Source: PGYT01 sp963675055
GTDB taxonomy: Bacteria; Bacteroidota; Ignavibacteria; Ignavibacteriales; Melioribacteraceae
NCBI GenBank assembly: GCA_963675055.2
Contig: CAXXJE010000002.1
Location: 2,356,001-2,420,000, forward strand
Reading direction: 5' to 3'
Length of the DNA: 64,000 nucleotides
The position numbers were made by a program, and so were the translations under genes. Of the stretch, positions 44,719 to 53,588 are shown one piece after another (within the stretch, counting starts at the first letter, position 1; every line of letters begins with the position of its first letter). The notes below the pieces were generated by a model. It was not told where the DNA came from. It was given only the letters and a program-made list of their open reading frames with translations, and did not search any database.

Positions 44719-45087
44719 CTATTTTATTGAAACAGGGGGGGCTCTTAATGAAAACCAGTTAATGTGGAATTTACGTAACTGGTATTGTAGAAATGCGACG
44801 AAAATACCGAGTAAAACAATAAATGCGAAAAATGTGAATATTGAGGAGTTAAGAGTTATGCTATTAACAGATGTCAGATAGTAGTTTAAATATTCCGCCG
44901 CACTATGGGTGTGATGTGGAAGATTGCTTTCTTTTCCTTTCGTGGATTTTTCATTTATAACATGGCTGTGAACAGTAATTGTTCCGTTTGGGAGAGTGTG
45001 TAGATGCATTGTCATTGTATTTATGACAAGCATCAAAGAGTATATTAAACAAATAATAAATCGGATTACTTTAAGATTCATAGCCAA
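44719..45087 (-). CDS. Small His-rich membrane protein, likely metal-related
   Basis: A 122-residue protein with two predicted membrane helices (about residues 6-25 and 80-102) around a loop rich in His: MHLHTLPNG near 27, VHSHVINEK near 38, NLPHHTHSAAEY near 56. The C-terminus has RAPPVSIK, a tail that recalls DUF2946-type proteins. It is transcribed 82 nt before the TonB receptor on the same strand. HxH and HHTH clusters suggest Zn, Cu or Ni binding in the periplasm. I do not recognise it as a named family with certainty. Confidence 0.75.
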   Translation of the reverse strand: MAMNLKVIRFIICLIYSLMLVINTMTMHLHTLPNGTITVHSHVINEKSTKGKESNLPHHTHSAAEYLNYYLTSVNSITLNSSIFTFFAFIVLLGIFVAFLQYQLRKFHINWFSLRAPPVSIK

Positions 45088-45117
45088 AATAAGTTATAAT
45101 TGTCTAATTTCACTATT

Positions 45118-45148
45118 TAAATCTAATCTAAATAACTGGCCGTTGCAA
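45118..45148 (-). promoter_or_regulatory. Promoter of the His-rich/TonB receptor unit
   Basis: On the minus strand TTGCAA (45148-45143), a 17-bp spacer, then TAGATTTA (45125-45118), one base off TAnnTTTG. The start would be near 45111, giving a 24-nt leader to the ATG at 45087. No clear Zur or Fur palindrome was found overlapping it. Confidence 0.5.
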
Positions 45149-45269
45149 GAAAAAAAACACTTGGTGATCTTTTATTTTGTGACTTCTTTACTTCCAGATT
45201 TTATCTGGAAATTGAACTGGCGTTATTAAGCGCATTAAACCGAATCTTGGTGAAATTAATTCACTTTCT

Positions 45270-46241
45270 TCAGTCATTCTTACGCAGAGCCTTTGAACAT
45301 TTTAACCCGGACATAGATTCAGAGGATTTTACAGAAGATACAACCGCCCGTTCCATTGCCCGTGCTGCCAGTAATCCTACTGTACTTAAATCGGCTTTAA
45401 CATCACCGCAGGACAATGCAAAAATTGAGTCGCCGTCGTACATCGAATGAGCTGGACGCATAGTTCTTGCGTACCCATTGTGACTCATTGAGGCGAGTTT
45501 ATTAGTCTGAGACTTTGTTAATTTGGCATTTGTAATAACAGCGCCAATAGTTGTGTTGCCGCTGAATAAATTTGTTTTATCCGAAAAGGATTTGATCATG
45601 ATTTCTTCAGTATCCAGGAATGACTTCAAATCGTCGTCAAGTGGCCCTGCTAGTTTGATCCCGGCTTCGGGATCTATAACATCGCCCAGGCAATTAACGG
45701 CAACAATTGCACCGATTTTCAACTCCCCGATTTGGACAGCATAACTACCCAGACCGCTTTTAATCGCTTTATCCATTCCGAGAATTTTACCGGCGGTTGC
45801 TCCTGTTCCGGCGCCGATACATCCTTGCTTAGATTTGCCGGACTCTGAATCTCTACAAGCCTCGAATCCCATTCTTTTGTCCGGCCTTATATCGTGCTTT
45901 CCAATAGTAAGATCGAACAGTGCTGCGCCGCAAACTATAGGAACCTTCGTAACACTTACGTCGAATCCGATATCATGTTCTTCAAGATAACTCATAACTC
46001 CCGCCGCTGCGTCCAGTCCGAAAGCGCTTCCACCGGTCAGCAGTACAGCGTGAATCTGCTCAACAAGATTAACCGGATCCAGAAGGTCTGTTTCTCTTGT
46101 TCCGGGAGCTCCTCCTCTCACGTCCACCCCGGCAGTTGCGCCTTCTTTGCATATAATTACCGAGCATCCTGTTGCCGCATCAAAATTCTGTGCGTGACCG
46201 ATTTTGAATCCTTCGATATCCAGAATATCAATTACTTTCAA
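45270..46241 (-). CDS. P1 family (DmpA/NylC-like) peptidase
   Basis: A 323-residue Ntn-hydrolase. The autocleavage site is FSGNTTIGAVITNAKLTK near 235, where cleavage before Thr makes the nucleophile. The large-subunit part has GATAGVDVRGGAPGTRETDL near 34, VLLTGGSAFGLDAAAGVM near 66 and GTGATAGKILG. Relatives are aminopeptidases with broad D- and beta-amino acid activity or amide-oligomer hydrolases. It is 12 nt downstream of the VOC gene, so they are co-transcribed. Confidence 0.9.
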   Translation of the reverse strand: MKVIDILDIEGFKIGHAQNFDAATGCSVIICKEGATAGVDVRGGAPGTRETDLLDPVNLVEQIHAVLLTGGSAFGLDAAAGVMSYLEEHDIGFDVSVTKVPIVCGAALFDLTIGKHDIRPDKRMGFEACRDSESGKSKQGCIGAGTGATAGKILGMDKAIKSGLGSYAVQIGELKIGAIVAVNCLGDVIDPEAGIKLAGPLDDDLKSFLDTEEIMIKSFSDKTNLFSGNTTIGAVITNAKLTKSQTNKLASMSHNGYARTMRPAHSMYDGDSIFALSCGDVKADLSTVGLLAARAMERAVVSSVKSSESMSGLKCSKALRKND

Positions 46242-46253
46242 TTTCTCTTCCCG

Positions 46254-46700
46254 TTATTTATTCCAAGATTGTATTTCGATTATGTTTCCCTCCGGATCCC
46301 GGAAATAGACGAATTTTAACTCGCCGACTCCTTCAACGAATTGACCGGTAATTTCACCAAGTTCCGATGCGCCGTTCTGCAGCGCTTTGTGAAATGTTTC
46401 TTCAACGTCATCGACCTCGAATGCAATGTGTGTGAATCCGGTTTTGTTCGCCGCCGAATCACCGGAATCCTTCATCTCTTTGTACGTGAAAATTTCCAGT
46501 GTCGGCCCGTTAGTTCCATACCCGGGAAGGATAAGATGAACTCCTTCCAGCTCGGCATCCTTAAGTCCTGTGCCTTTATCAAGCCATTTACCCGAAAGAC
46601 TGCGCTCAGGCGGTTTAATTCTGCAATTAAAAACATCTATATAAAACCGGGCAAGACTCTTCCAATCCCTGGCGGCAATATTGGTATGAACAAATTTCAT
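46254..46700 (-). CDS. VOC-family protein (glyoxalase/bleomycin resistance type)
   Basis: A 148-residue VOC protein of two beta-alpha-beta-beta-beta units. The first starts KFVHTNIAARDWKSLARFYI, with VHLILPGYGTNGPTLEIF as its metal strand; the second has GFTHIAFEVDDVEETFHKAL and YFRDPEGNIIEIQSW, whose Glu and the His of THIAFEV are probable metal ligands. The family includes lyases, epimerases and dioxygenases; the substrate is unknown. It is transcribed before the P1 peptidase. Confidence 0.85.
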   Translation of the reverse strand: MKFVHTNIAARDWKSLARFYIDVFNCRIKPPERSLSGKWLDKGTGLKDAELEGVHLILPGYGTNGPTLEIFTYKEMKDSGDSAANKTGFTHIAFEVDDVEETFHKALQNGASELGEITGQFVEGVGELKFVYFRDPEGNIIEIQSWNK

Positions 46701-46860
46701 TCAATTTCCCCGAAAATGATGAATTAAATTACTTAACATGAACTGGATTTACAAATATGACTGTTACATGAATTATCTCAGCAATTCAATCCGTACATTA
46801 AGTTTTTTATCTCTCTTTCTTTCCGTATTTTTCCGTTTTATAAAGTAAAACTCACATCTA

Positions 46861-48000
46861 GTGGCTGATCAAAAAGAACGAATTATATTCCTTGATCTTC
46901 TTCGCGCAATTGCCGTAATCCTAATGATTGAAGGACATACTTTCCACGCGCTTTTGTCGGAAGAACTTCGCTCTTTCGAGTATCCTGCATATTCTGTCTG
47001 GAACTATATTCGCGGTTTCACTGCGCCAATATTTATGTTCACAGCCGGAACAGTCTTTGCTTACCTGTTATACAGATCCACTTTGAATGGTCTGAAAATT
47101 AATCTCTCAAATCCGCGAGTTAAAAAAGGACTAAAGCGTGCAGGAATTTTACTGGTGATCGGGTATCTGCTAAGATTCCCGACATTTAATCCTTTCGGAT
47201 GGTTCAACGTAAGCGAATCACAGTGGAGAATATTTTCATCCGTTGATGCGCTGCATGTAATCGCCGTCGGATTATTCCTGGTTATAATCTTCAGTTTATT
47301 AATATACAGATTCAAAGTAAATGCATACCCTGTCTATCTCGCGTCGGCGTTGTTCTTTTTTGTCCTTACTCCCTTTTCACGGCAAATCGAATGGATTAAC
47401 TTTTTGCCGCGTGCCCTGGCTTCATATTTCACGAAAGATTACGGATCGATTTTCCCGGTATTCCCATGGGCGGGATACTTGCTTGCCGGATCGGCATACG
47501 GCTATTATCTGTTTAATGTAAATCCTGCGAATAAAATGAAAATTGCTGTAAAGACCGGAATTATTGGATTTGTGTTATTAATTATTTCATTCTCATCGAA
47601 TTTGCTTTCACCGGCGCTTTCCGGTACGGCCGGTTCACTGAGATTCAGTTACAGCATTTATACTCTGCGTGTTGGCGCAGTTCTTTTACTGGCTTCATTT
47701 CTAATTGTAACAACATTCAGAATTAAATCTCTTCCCCGAATTGTCCAACTGTTGGGAAAACACAGTCTTGTGATTTACGCGGTCCACCTGATGATTATTT
47801 ACGGTTCGGCTTTGAGTCCCGGACTTTCCTGGTATTACGGTAAAATATTTTCATTACCAGAAACGATTTTGATATTTTTGTTAATTACAATTTTAATGCT
47901 TTTATTAGCCTGGTCGATCGAATGGTACAAAAAGCATTCGTTAAATATTTCCAAAACAATTATTGTATATTTTAAAAGATTTTATGCCGGAGTAAAATGA
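46861..48000 (+). CDS. Polytopic membrane protein, acyltransferase-like (DUF1624/HGSNAT type)
   Basis: A 379-residue protein with about ten membrane helices. The N-terminus RIIFLDLLRAIAVILMIEGH and FTAPIFMFTAGTVFAYLL match the heparan-alpha-glucosaminide acetyltransferase-like and acyltransferase-3-like families, which carry acyl groups across the membrane to sugars or lipids. KHSLVIYAVHLMIIYG near 300 is the second signature. The acceptor is unknown. It starts at GTG and overlaps ruvB by 4 nt (ATGA). Confidence 0.8.
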   Translation: MADQKERIIFLDLLRAIAVILMIEGHTFHALLSEELRSFEYPAYSVWNYIRGFTAPIFMFTAGTVFAYLLYRSTLNGLKINLSNPRVKKGLKRAGILLVIGYLLRFPTFNPFGWFNVSESQWRIFSSVDALHVIAVGLFLVIIFSLLIYRFKVNAYPVYLASALFFFVLTPFSRQIEWINFLPRALASYFTKDYGSIFPVFPWAGYLLAGSAYGYYLFNVNPANKMKIAVKTGIIGFVLLIISFSSNLLSPALSGTAGSLRFSYSIYTLRVGAVLLLASFLIVTTFRIKSLPRIVQLLGKHSLVIYAVHLMIIYGSALSPGLSWYYGKIFSLPETILIFLLITILMLLLAWSIEWYKKHSLNISKTIIVYFKRFYAGVK

Positions 48001-49028
48001 GAAGTTCAGAAAATACCGATCCGATGCCGAATCAGGAAGAACAAGCTTTTGAGGTTGCGCTGCGTCCGAAAGGATTCGGTGAGTTTACAGGGCAGAGAAA
48101 AATTACGGATAACCTGAAAGTGTTCATCGGTGCAGCGAAAAAGCGTAATGAAAGTCTGGATCATGTACTTCTTACAGGTCCGCCCGGATTGGGTAAAACG
48201 ACTCTCGCACATATTATCGCAAACGAGATGGGAGTTAATATTAAAGTTACTTCCGGACCAGTACTCGAAAAGCCGGGTGATCTTGCCGGATTGTTGACAA
48301 ATCTTGAGGAAAAATCGGTTCTGTTCATTGATGAAATTCACAGATTATCTCCGGTAGTTGAGGAATACCTTTACTCGGCTATGGAAGATTTCAAACTGGA
48401 TATAATGATAGACACCGGTCCGAACGCACGAAGCGTCCAGATTAAACTTCCCCAGTACACTTTGGTTGGCGCTACAACGCGTGCCGGATTATTAACGGCT
48501 CCGCTGCGCGACAGGTTCGGTATAAAGTTTCGGCTGGACTATTACGACTCGCTGCTTCTCTCTAAAATTGTTAATCGTTCCTCGTCAATACTTGGCGTGG
48601 ATATTCAAGCGGATGCGGCAGAAGAGATAGCCAAACGTTCCCGCGGAACTCCGAGGATTGCCAACAGGCTGCTTAAGCGTACAAGAGATTTTGCTGATTA
48701 CGAGGATAAAAATGGAATTGACCTCGAGATTTCTAAAAAAGCATTAGCCGCTCTCGAAGTGGATGAAGCAGGACTCGATGAGATGGACAAGGAAATAATT
48801 CTCGCGATAATCGAAAAGTTCGGCGGCGGTCCTGTCGGGCTGAATTCGCTGGCCGTTGCAGTTAACGAAGACGCCGGAACCCTGGAAGAGGTTTATGAAC
48901 CTTACCTTATTCAGCAGGGATTTATTCAGCGCACCCCGCGTGGTAGGGAAGCTACCGACCTTGCCTATGTAAGGTTTAACCGCAAGAAAAAAGGTTTGAA
49001 GAATGACGAACAATCATTATTCGGATAA
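47997..49028 (+). CDS. ruvB: Holliday junction branch migration helicase RuvB
   Basis: A 343-residue AAA+ motor. Walker A is LLTGPPGLGKTTLAHI near 55, Walker B is SVLFIDEIHRLSPVVEEYLY near 104, sensor 1 is TLVGATTRAGLLTAPLRDRF near 153. The winged helix end contains FIQRTPRGREATDLAY. It moves Holliday junctions with RuvA; neither ruvA nor ruvC is adjacent. It lies 6 nt before kdsA and overlaps the acyltransferase-like gene. Confidence 0.97.
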   Translation: MRSSENTDPMPNQEEQAFEVALRPKGFGEFTGQRKITDNLKVFIGAAKKRNESLDHVLLTGPPGLGKTTLAHIIANEMGVNIKVTSGPVLEKPGDLAGLLTNLEEKSVLFIDEIHRLSPVVEEYLYSAMEDFKLDIMIDTGPNARSVQIKLPQYTLVGATTRAGLLTAPLRDRFGIKFRLDYYDSLLLSKIVNRSSSILGVDIQADAAEEIAKRSRGTPRIANRLLKRTRDFADYEDKNGIDLEISKKALAALEVDEAGLDEMDKEIILAIIEKFGGGPVGLNSLAVAVNEDAGTLEEVYEPYLIQQGFIQRTPRGREATDLAYVRFNRKKKGLKNDEQSLFG

Positions 49029-49034
49029 TAGTTT

Positions 49035-49853
49035 ATGAAAAGTATAGAACTCGATGAAATTCAAATTGGAAATGATAAACCGTTTGTGCTGATTGCCGGA
49101 CCCTGTGTTGTGGAAAACGAAGAGGTTACGGTTAAAGTCGCTGAAACTGTTAAGGAAATAACCGACAGGCTGAACATCCCGTTTATATTCAAGTCCAGCT
49201 ATAAAAAAGCTAACAGAACAAGTATAAACTCGTTTACTTCTCTTGGAGTTGAAGAGTCTTTAAAAATTCTTGCCGACGTTAAGATACATCTTGGATTGAA
49301 TTTACTGACCGATATTCACACTGAAGGTGAGATAGATCAGGCGGCGGAAGTTGCAGACATACTTCAGATACCTGCGTTTCTCTGCAGGCAGACTGACTTA
49401 CTTATTGCTGCCGGTAATTCAAGTAAAATAGTAAACGTAAAGAAAGGACAGTTTCTGGCTCCCGGGGATATGAAGCATGCGATCGGGAAAATTAAATCAA
49501 CGGGAAATGATAAAATTATGCTGACGGAAAGAGGAACAACTTTCGGTTATCATAATCTTGTTGTGGATATGCGTTCACTTTTAATCATGCGCGAACTTGG
49601 TTATCCCGTTGTTATGGACGCTACTCACTCCGTTCAGATGCCGAGCAATACAGATACAACCGGAGGCAACCCGGAGTTTATAAAACCGCTCGCTAAAGCG
49701 GCCGCCGCTGTCGGTATTGATGCGTTGTTTCTTGAAGTGCATCCCGATCCGCCGAATGCTAAAAGTGATGCAGGAAGTCAGCTCGCGTTGGATAAACTTG
49801 AAGATGTACTTATTGAAGTACAGAATATCGATAAAGTTGTAAAGAATTATTAG
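49035..49853 (+). CDS. kdsA: 3-deoxy-8-phosphooctulonate synthase (Kdo-8-P synthase)
   Basis: A 272-residue KdsA that joins arabinose-5-phosphate and PEP. Motifs are FVLIAGPCVVENEEV at the start, FIFKSSYKKANRTSINSF near 50, DIHTEGEIDQAAEVADILQI near 97, MDATHSVQMPSNTD near 196 and LEVHPDPPNAKSDAGSQLAL near 233. An Asn in the KKANRTS motif marks the metal-independent type. The next genes, an unknown and kdsD, continue the Kdo/LPS block. Confidence 0.96.
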   Translation: MKSIELDEIQIGNDKPFVLIAGPCVVENEEVTVKVAETVKEITDRLNIPFIFKSSYKKANRTSINSFTSLGVEESLKILADVKIHLGLNLLTDIHTEGEIDQAAEVADILQIPAFLCRQTDLLIAAGNSSKIVNVKKGQFLAPGDMKHAIGKIKSTGNDKIMLTERGTTFGYHNLVVDMRSLLIMRELGYPVVMDATHSVQMPSNTDTTGGNPEFIKPLAKAAAAVGIDALFLEVHPDPPNAKSDAGSQLALDKLEDVLIEVQNIDKVVKNY

Positions 49854-49864
49854 TCGCTGCAGAT

Positions 49865-50581
49865 TTGTTTCCGAGAACATTAAATATAGTCGAGCGTTCT
49901 GCAATTTATAAGTTGCTACCTGAGGATAAACCGGGATACAATTCATATCGGAATAGAATTGATCAAATGGTTTTGGTTGGTAACGGCAGATTCGGTGGAA
50001 GTAATTTTGTGCTGGGCTTTGAAGGAGACAAACCGGACGTAGAAAATCCATCAGCACCGGTTTTAGCTATGGGTGAAATTCTGCTGAATGATAGCGTGAA
50101 TCATATAGTCATTCATGAAGAAAAGGATAATAAAATAGAGATAGAACTTGACGGACTGGATAATATTAACGCGGATGATCAAAGTGATATTGAACTGAAG
50201 GGCTGGAGCTATTCTGATTGGCAGCCGGGTGAAAGAGCACCCGGGGATGGTTCGTCTGTTCGGGAAGTATCTCTGCCGGGAAATTCATTTATGCTTATTT
50301 TTACCTGTACACATAAACGAATATGGGTGCATGAGTTTGACTCGGGTATTAATTACCTAATTCCGGTTACGAATTATTTTAACGAGCTCATGATGATAAA
50401 ACGTGATAAGTCCGGTCGAAATCCGACTCGTTTGTTTGAAGAATTAAATGATTTTTCTGATGAAGATATGACTGCTGCGTTTATAAACTACGGCAGATAT
50501 TTGAGCAAGTTCAAGATTGATGTAAATGATGCTGCCGAGCGTAAGATCAAAAAAAGAAAGTTTCTTAATTTATTTAGTTGA
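49865..50581 (+). CDS. Unknown protein inside the Kdo/Lpt operon
   Basis: A 238-residue protein I do not recognise. It starts at TTG (49865) 11 nt after kdsA, with no obvious ribosome site. It has no signal peptide and no membrane helix. The sequence is mixed alpha/beta: NRIDQMVLVGNGRFGGSNFV near 30, PVLAMGEILLNDSVNHIVI near 61, NSFMLIFTCTHKRIWVHEFD near 138 and a Lys-rich C-terminus. Its position between kdsA and kdsD, with only 10 nt to kdsD, suggests a link to LPS or to this operon's transcription. No enzyme motif is visible. Confidence 0.75.
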   Translation: MFPRTLNIVERSAIYKLLPEDKPGYNSYRNRIDQMVLVGNGRFGGSNFVLGFEGDKPDVENPSAPVLAMGEILLNDSVNHIVIHEEKDNKIEIELDGLDNINADDQSDIELKGWSYSDWQPGERAPGDGSSVREVSLPGNSFMLIFTCTHKRIWVHEFDSGINYLIPVTNYFNELMMIKRDKSGRNPTRLFEELNDFSDEDMTAAFINYGRYLSKFKIDVNDAAERKIKKRKFLNLFS

Positions 50582-50591
50582 AGAGGTAGAG

Positions 50592-51569
50592 TTGTCTGAA
50601 GAAGCAATATTAGCTAAAGGAAAAGAAGTTATAAGGATTGAGGGGGAAGCGGTAAATAACCTTATCAACAAGATAAATGGTGATTTTGTTAAGGCTGTTA
50701 GTGAAATATACGATTCTAAGGGGCGTGTTGTTCTTACCGGACTTGGTAAGTCGGGATTAATCGGTCGAAAGATTGTGGCGACCTTGAATTCTACCGGCAC
50801 TGCATCGATTTATATGCACCCTACTGATGCGCTTCATGGTGATCTCGGCATGGTCAGAAAAGGTGATATAGTTATAATTATTTCAAAGAGCGGAAATACC
50901 GATGAACTAATGGAACTCTTATATATGTTCAAAAGAATGAATGTTCTTGTGATCGGTATGCTTGGCGACAGGAATTCTAAGATGGGCAGAGAGTGCAATA
51001 TCGTTTTGGATGTTGATGTGAAAGAAGAAGCTTGCCCGCACGATCTTGCACCTACGGCTTCAACAACGGCCGCGCTGGTTATGGGCGATGCTCTTGCGGT
51101 CGCATTGCTTGAAAAACGCGGATTCACACCCGCGGATTTTGCACAGCTTCATCCGGCCGGAAGCTTGGGTAAGCGTTTGTCACTCAAGATATCCGAAATC
51201 ATGTACAAGGGTGATGATGTACCGATTGTGAACGAATCGACGCAACTTAAGGATTCAATATATGTAATGACATCCAAGCGCCTGGGAATGACAACGGTTG
51301 TTGACGCCGATGGAATCCTGACCGGGATAATAACTGACGGTGATTTGCGCAGGCTGCTAGAGAAAAATCTTGACATTGCCTCACTTGTTGCTAAAGATGT
51401 TATGACTCAGAATCCTAAAACTATAAGTGATGAGTACCTTGCATCATTCGCTTTGCAGCAAATGGAGAATTACAATATAACCTCACTCATTGTTACAAAT
51501 CATGATAAAAAACCGGTCGGAATTGTTCATCTTCATGACCTTGTAAAACTGGGACTTAAGAGAAGGTAG
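50592..51569 (+). CDS. kdsD: Arabinose-5-phosphate isomerase
   Basis: With the TTG at 50592 the protein has 325 residues, the family length. An upstream in-frame ATG (50526) lies inside the preceding gene; AAGAGG (50581-50586) serves the TTG. A SIS domain comes first (VVLTGLGKSGLIGRKIVATL near 44, HPTDALHGDLGMVRKGDIVI, ISKSGNTDEL), then two CBS domains (about 205-325). It converts ribulose-5-P to arabinose-5-P, the substrate of KdsA, so the operon holds two consecutive Kdo steps. Confidence 0.95.
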   Translation: MSEEAILAKGKEVIRIEGEAVNNLINKINGDFVKAVSEIYDSKGRVVLTGLGKSGLIGRKIVATLNSTGTASIYMHPTDALHGDLGMVRKGDIVIIISKSGNTDELMELLYMFKRMNVLVIGMLGDRNSKMGRECNIVLDVDVKEEACPHDLAPTASTTAALVMGDALAVALLEKRGFTPADFAQLHPAGSLGKRLSLKISEIMYKGDDVPIVNESTQLKDSIYVMTSKRLGMTTVVDADGILTGIITDGDLRRLLEKNLDIASLVAKDVMTQNPKTISDEYLASFALQQMENYNITSLIVTNHDKKPVGIVHLHDLVKLGLKRR

Positions 51570-51573
51570 TCAA

Positions 51574-52125
51574 TTGAAAAGAAAATTTTTATCAATATTT
51601 ATTCTGTTATTTGTTCTAATTTTTGGAATTGGCTGCGGCGAGAATAAAATTAAGCCGGATGTTGATCTGAATATAGAGGAAGAAAACATGCCGGTTCAGG
51701 AGAGTTGGAATTCCGAGATAATATTTTCAGAAGACGGCAACACGAAAGCGATACTATATTCCGACTATATAAGAATGTATCTTGATCCGAAGGAAAAACT
51801 TTTAACAAAAGTTAAAATAGATTTTTTTAATGAAGTAGGAAAGAAATCATCAAAGCTTACTTCCAGGAAGGGAAGAGTTGATGATGTAACCGAAAACATG
51901 TACGCAATCGACAGCGTTGTTGCTTTCAACGATAGTAGTCAGGTGCTGCTTGAAACTGATGAACTCATGTGGCGTAAAAAGGACAGTAAAATTGTAACGG
52001 ATAAATTTGTAAGAATCACTACTCCCGATGAAGTAATTGAAGGCTACGGATTTGAGTCGGACCAGTCTCTCAGGAACTATGTTATTTACGATATCACTTA
52101 CCAAACAACGTTGAAAAAGAAATGA
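51574..52125 (+). CDS. lptC: LptC-type LPS export protein, probably a lipoprotein
   Basis: A 183-residue protein. It starts at TTG, 4 nt after kdsD. The N-terminus (MKRKFLSIFILLFVLIF, then GIGCGE) has a lipobox with Cys21, whereas E. coli LptC keeps its membrane helix. The rest is an OstA/LptC beta-jellyroll: TKVKIDFFNEVGKKSSKLTS near 73, RKGRVDDVTENMYAIDSVV and EGYGFESDQSLRNYVIYD near the end. It joins LptBFG in the inner membrane to the periplasmic LptA bridge. Confidence 0.87.
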   Translation: MKRKFLSIFILLFVLIFGIGCGENKIKPDVDLNIEEENMPVQESWNSEIIFSEDGNTKAILYSDYIRMYLDPKEKLLTKVKIDFFNEVGKKSSKLTSRKGRVDDVTENMYAIDSVVAFNDSSQVLLETDELMWRKKDSKIVTDKFVRITTPDEVIEGYGFESDQSLRNYVIYDITYQTTLKKK

Positions 52126-53588
52126 AGCATTACCTGATTGCATTCATATTGCTGTTGTCCACGAATCCACTTTATTCTCAGGCTGAAAGGATAACCATTG
52201 TCGGTGACAGTCTCGTCGGTAAATATGTTAATGGACAGAATATCAGGGAGATACATGGACATGTTGTAATGACGCAGGGTGAAGTAAGAATAACTTGTAG
52301 GAAGGCTATACAATATATCGATAAGAATGAGGCCATACTCATCGGGGATGTTGTTGCCGTGCAGGATACTGTTAATATTTATACCGACAGGGCATATTAC
52401 TACGGGAATGATAAATATACTTATTCGGATACTCCTGTGAAACTCGATGATGGACATATTACACTTGACGCGCTGAAAGGATATTACTATTTCGATCACG
52501 ACAGGGCTGAGTTTTTCGAGAATGTTAAACTGATAGATTCATTAAACACGCTTGAGTCTGATGAACTGGTCTATTTTAATAATCTTGATAAAGCGATCTC
52601 CATTGGTAACGTGAGGATATATGATGAAAAGTCGGAGATCCGGGCCGATAGTCTTATTCATATGCGGGACTCGGATAAATCCTTTGCGTTCTCTAAAATC
52701 AGAATTACATATCCCGATAATAATATTGTTATTACAGGTGAATACCTGCAGGATGATGGCAACAAAGAGTATACTTTTATTTCCGGCAATCCGGTTCTTA
52801 CTCAGATTGATACAACCGAAACAGGAAGACTTGATACACTAATAGTTCTTTCAAAGACTATGGAAGCTTTCCAGGACAGTAGTAATAAGTTAATAGCCTC
52901 CGACTCGGTAAAAATAATTAGGGGTGATTTTTATTCAGTTAATAATTACTCATTGTTCCTTCGCAGGGAAGATAAAATAATTACTTACAAAACTGAAACT
53001 GCTTCACCACAGCCTATTATCTGGTTTGAGAACTCACAATTAACCGGTGATACTGTAAAGATTTCTTTAAAGAAGAATAATATTGATAACATAGATATAA
53101 TCGGTGAATCATTCATTCTGTCGAAAGTTGAAAATTACAAGCAGCGATTCGATCAGATATCAGGACAGCGGACGAAGATGGTTTTTAATAATAATGACCT
53201 GCAAAGGACTGAAGTTCAGGGTAATGTACTGAGTTATTATTTTCTGTTTGAAGAGGAAGAGGCGAATGGTGTCCTAAAATCAAGCTCCGAGAGGGCTGTC
53301 CTTGTTTTTGACGAAAATACTATAGCTGATGTTAACCTATATGGATCAATAAAGAGCGAATACCATCCTGAAAATTTGGTCCAGGTTAATGAAAAGTCTT
53401 TTACACTTCCGTCATTCATAATACATTCCAATAAACCCGATAAAAACAATGTGTTAAATATGATACCGAATTTTAAATTCAATAATGTTAAGACTATATA
53501 CTATCCTCAACTTGGATTAGATCAAAATGATAGTACTAAAGCTGGAGTCAAATTAAATACAACCGACAGCGGGAGGGAAGTTAATTGA
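52122..53588 (+). CDS. lptA: LptA/OstA-like periplasmic LPS transport protein
   Basis: A 488-residue protein that overlaps lptC by 4 nt. A signal peptide (cut near YSQAE, about 20) precedes repeated OstA beta domains: INGHVVMTQGEVRITC-like at about 45 (HGHVVMTQGEVRITCRKAIQ), KFDNGHI-like repeats and LESDELVYFNNLDKAISIGN near 146. Typical LptA is about 185 residues; long OstA-like LptAs with several repeats are usual in Bacteroidetes. It forms the bridge that carries LPS across the periplasm. It overlaps lptB by 4 nt. Confidence 0.85.
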   Translation: MKHYLIAFILLLSTNPLYSQAERITIVGDSLVGKYVNGQNIREIHGHVVMTQGEVRITCRKAIQYIDKNEAILIGDVVAVQDTVNIYTDRAYYYGNDKYTYSDTPVKLDDGHITLDALKGYYYFDHDRAEFFENVKLIDSLNTLESDELVYFNNLDKAISIGNVRIYDEKSEIRADSLIHMRDSDKSFAFSKIRITYPDNNIVITGEYLQDDGNKEYTFISGNPVLTQIDTTETGRLDTLIVLSKTMEAFQDSSNKLIASDSVKIIRGDFYSVNNYSLFLRREDKIITYKTETASPQPIIWFENSQLTGDTVKISLKKNNIDNIDIIGESFILSKVENYKQRFDQISGQRTKMVFNNNDLQRTEVQGNVLSYYFLFEEEEANGVLKSSSERAVLVFDENTIADVNLYGSIKSEYHPENLVQVNEKSFTLPSFIIHSNKPDKNNVLNMIPNFKFNNVKTIYYPQLGLDQNDSTKAGVKLNTTDSGREVN

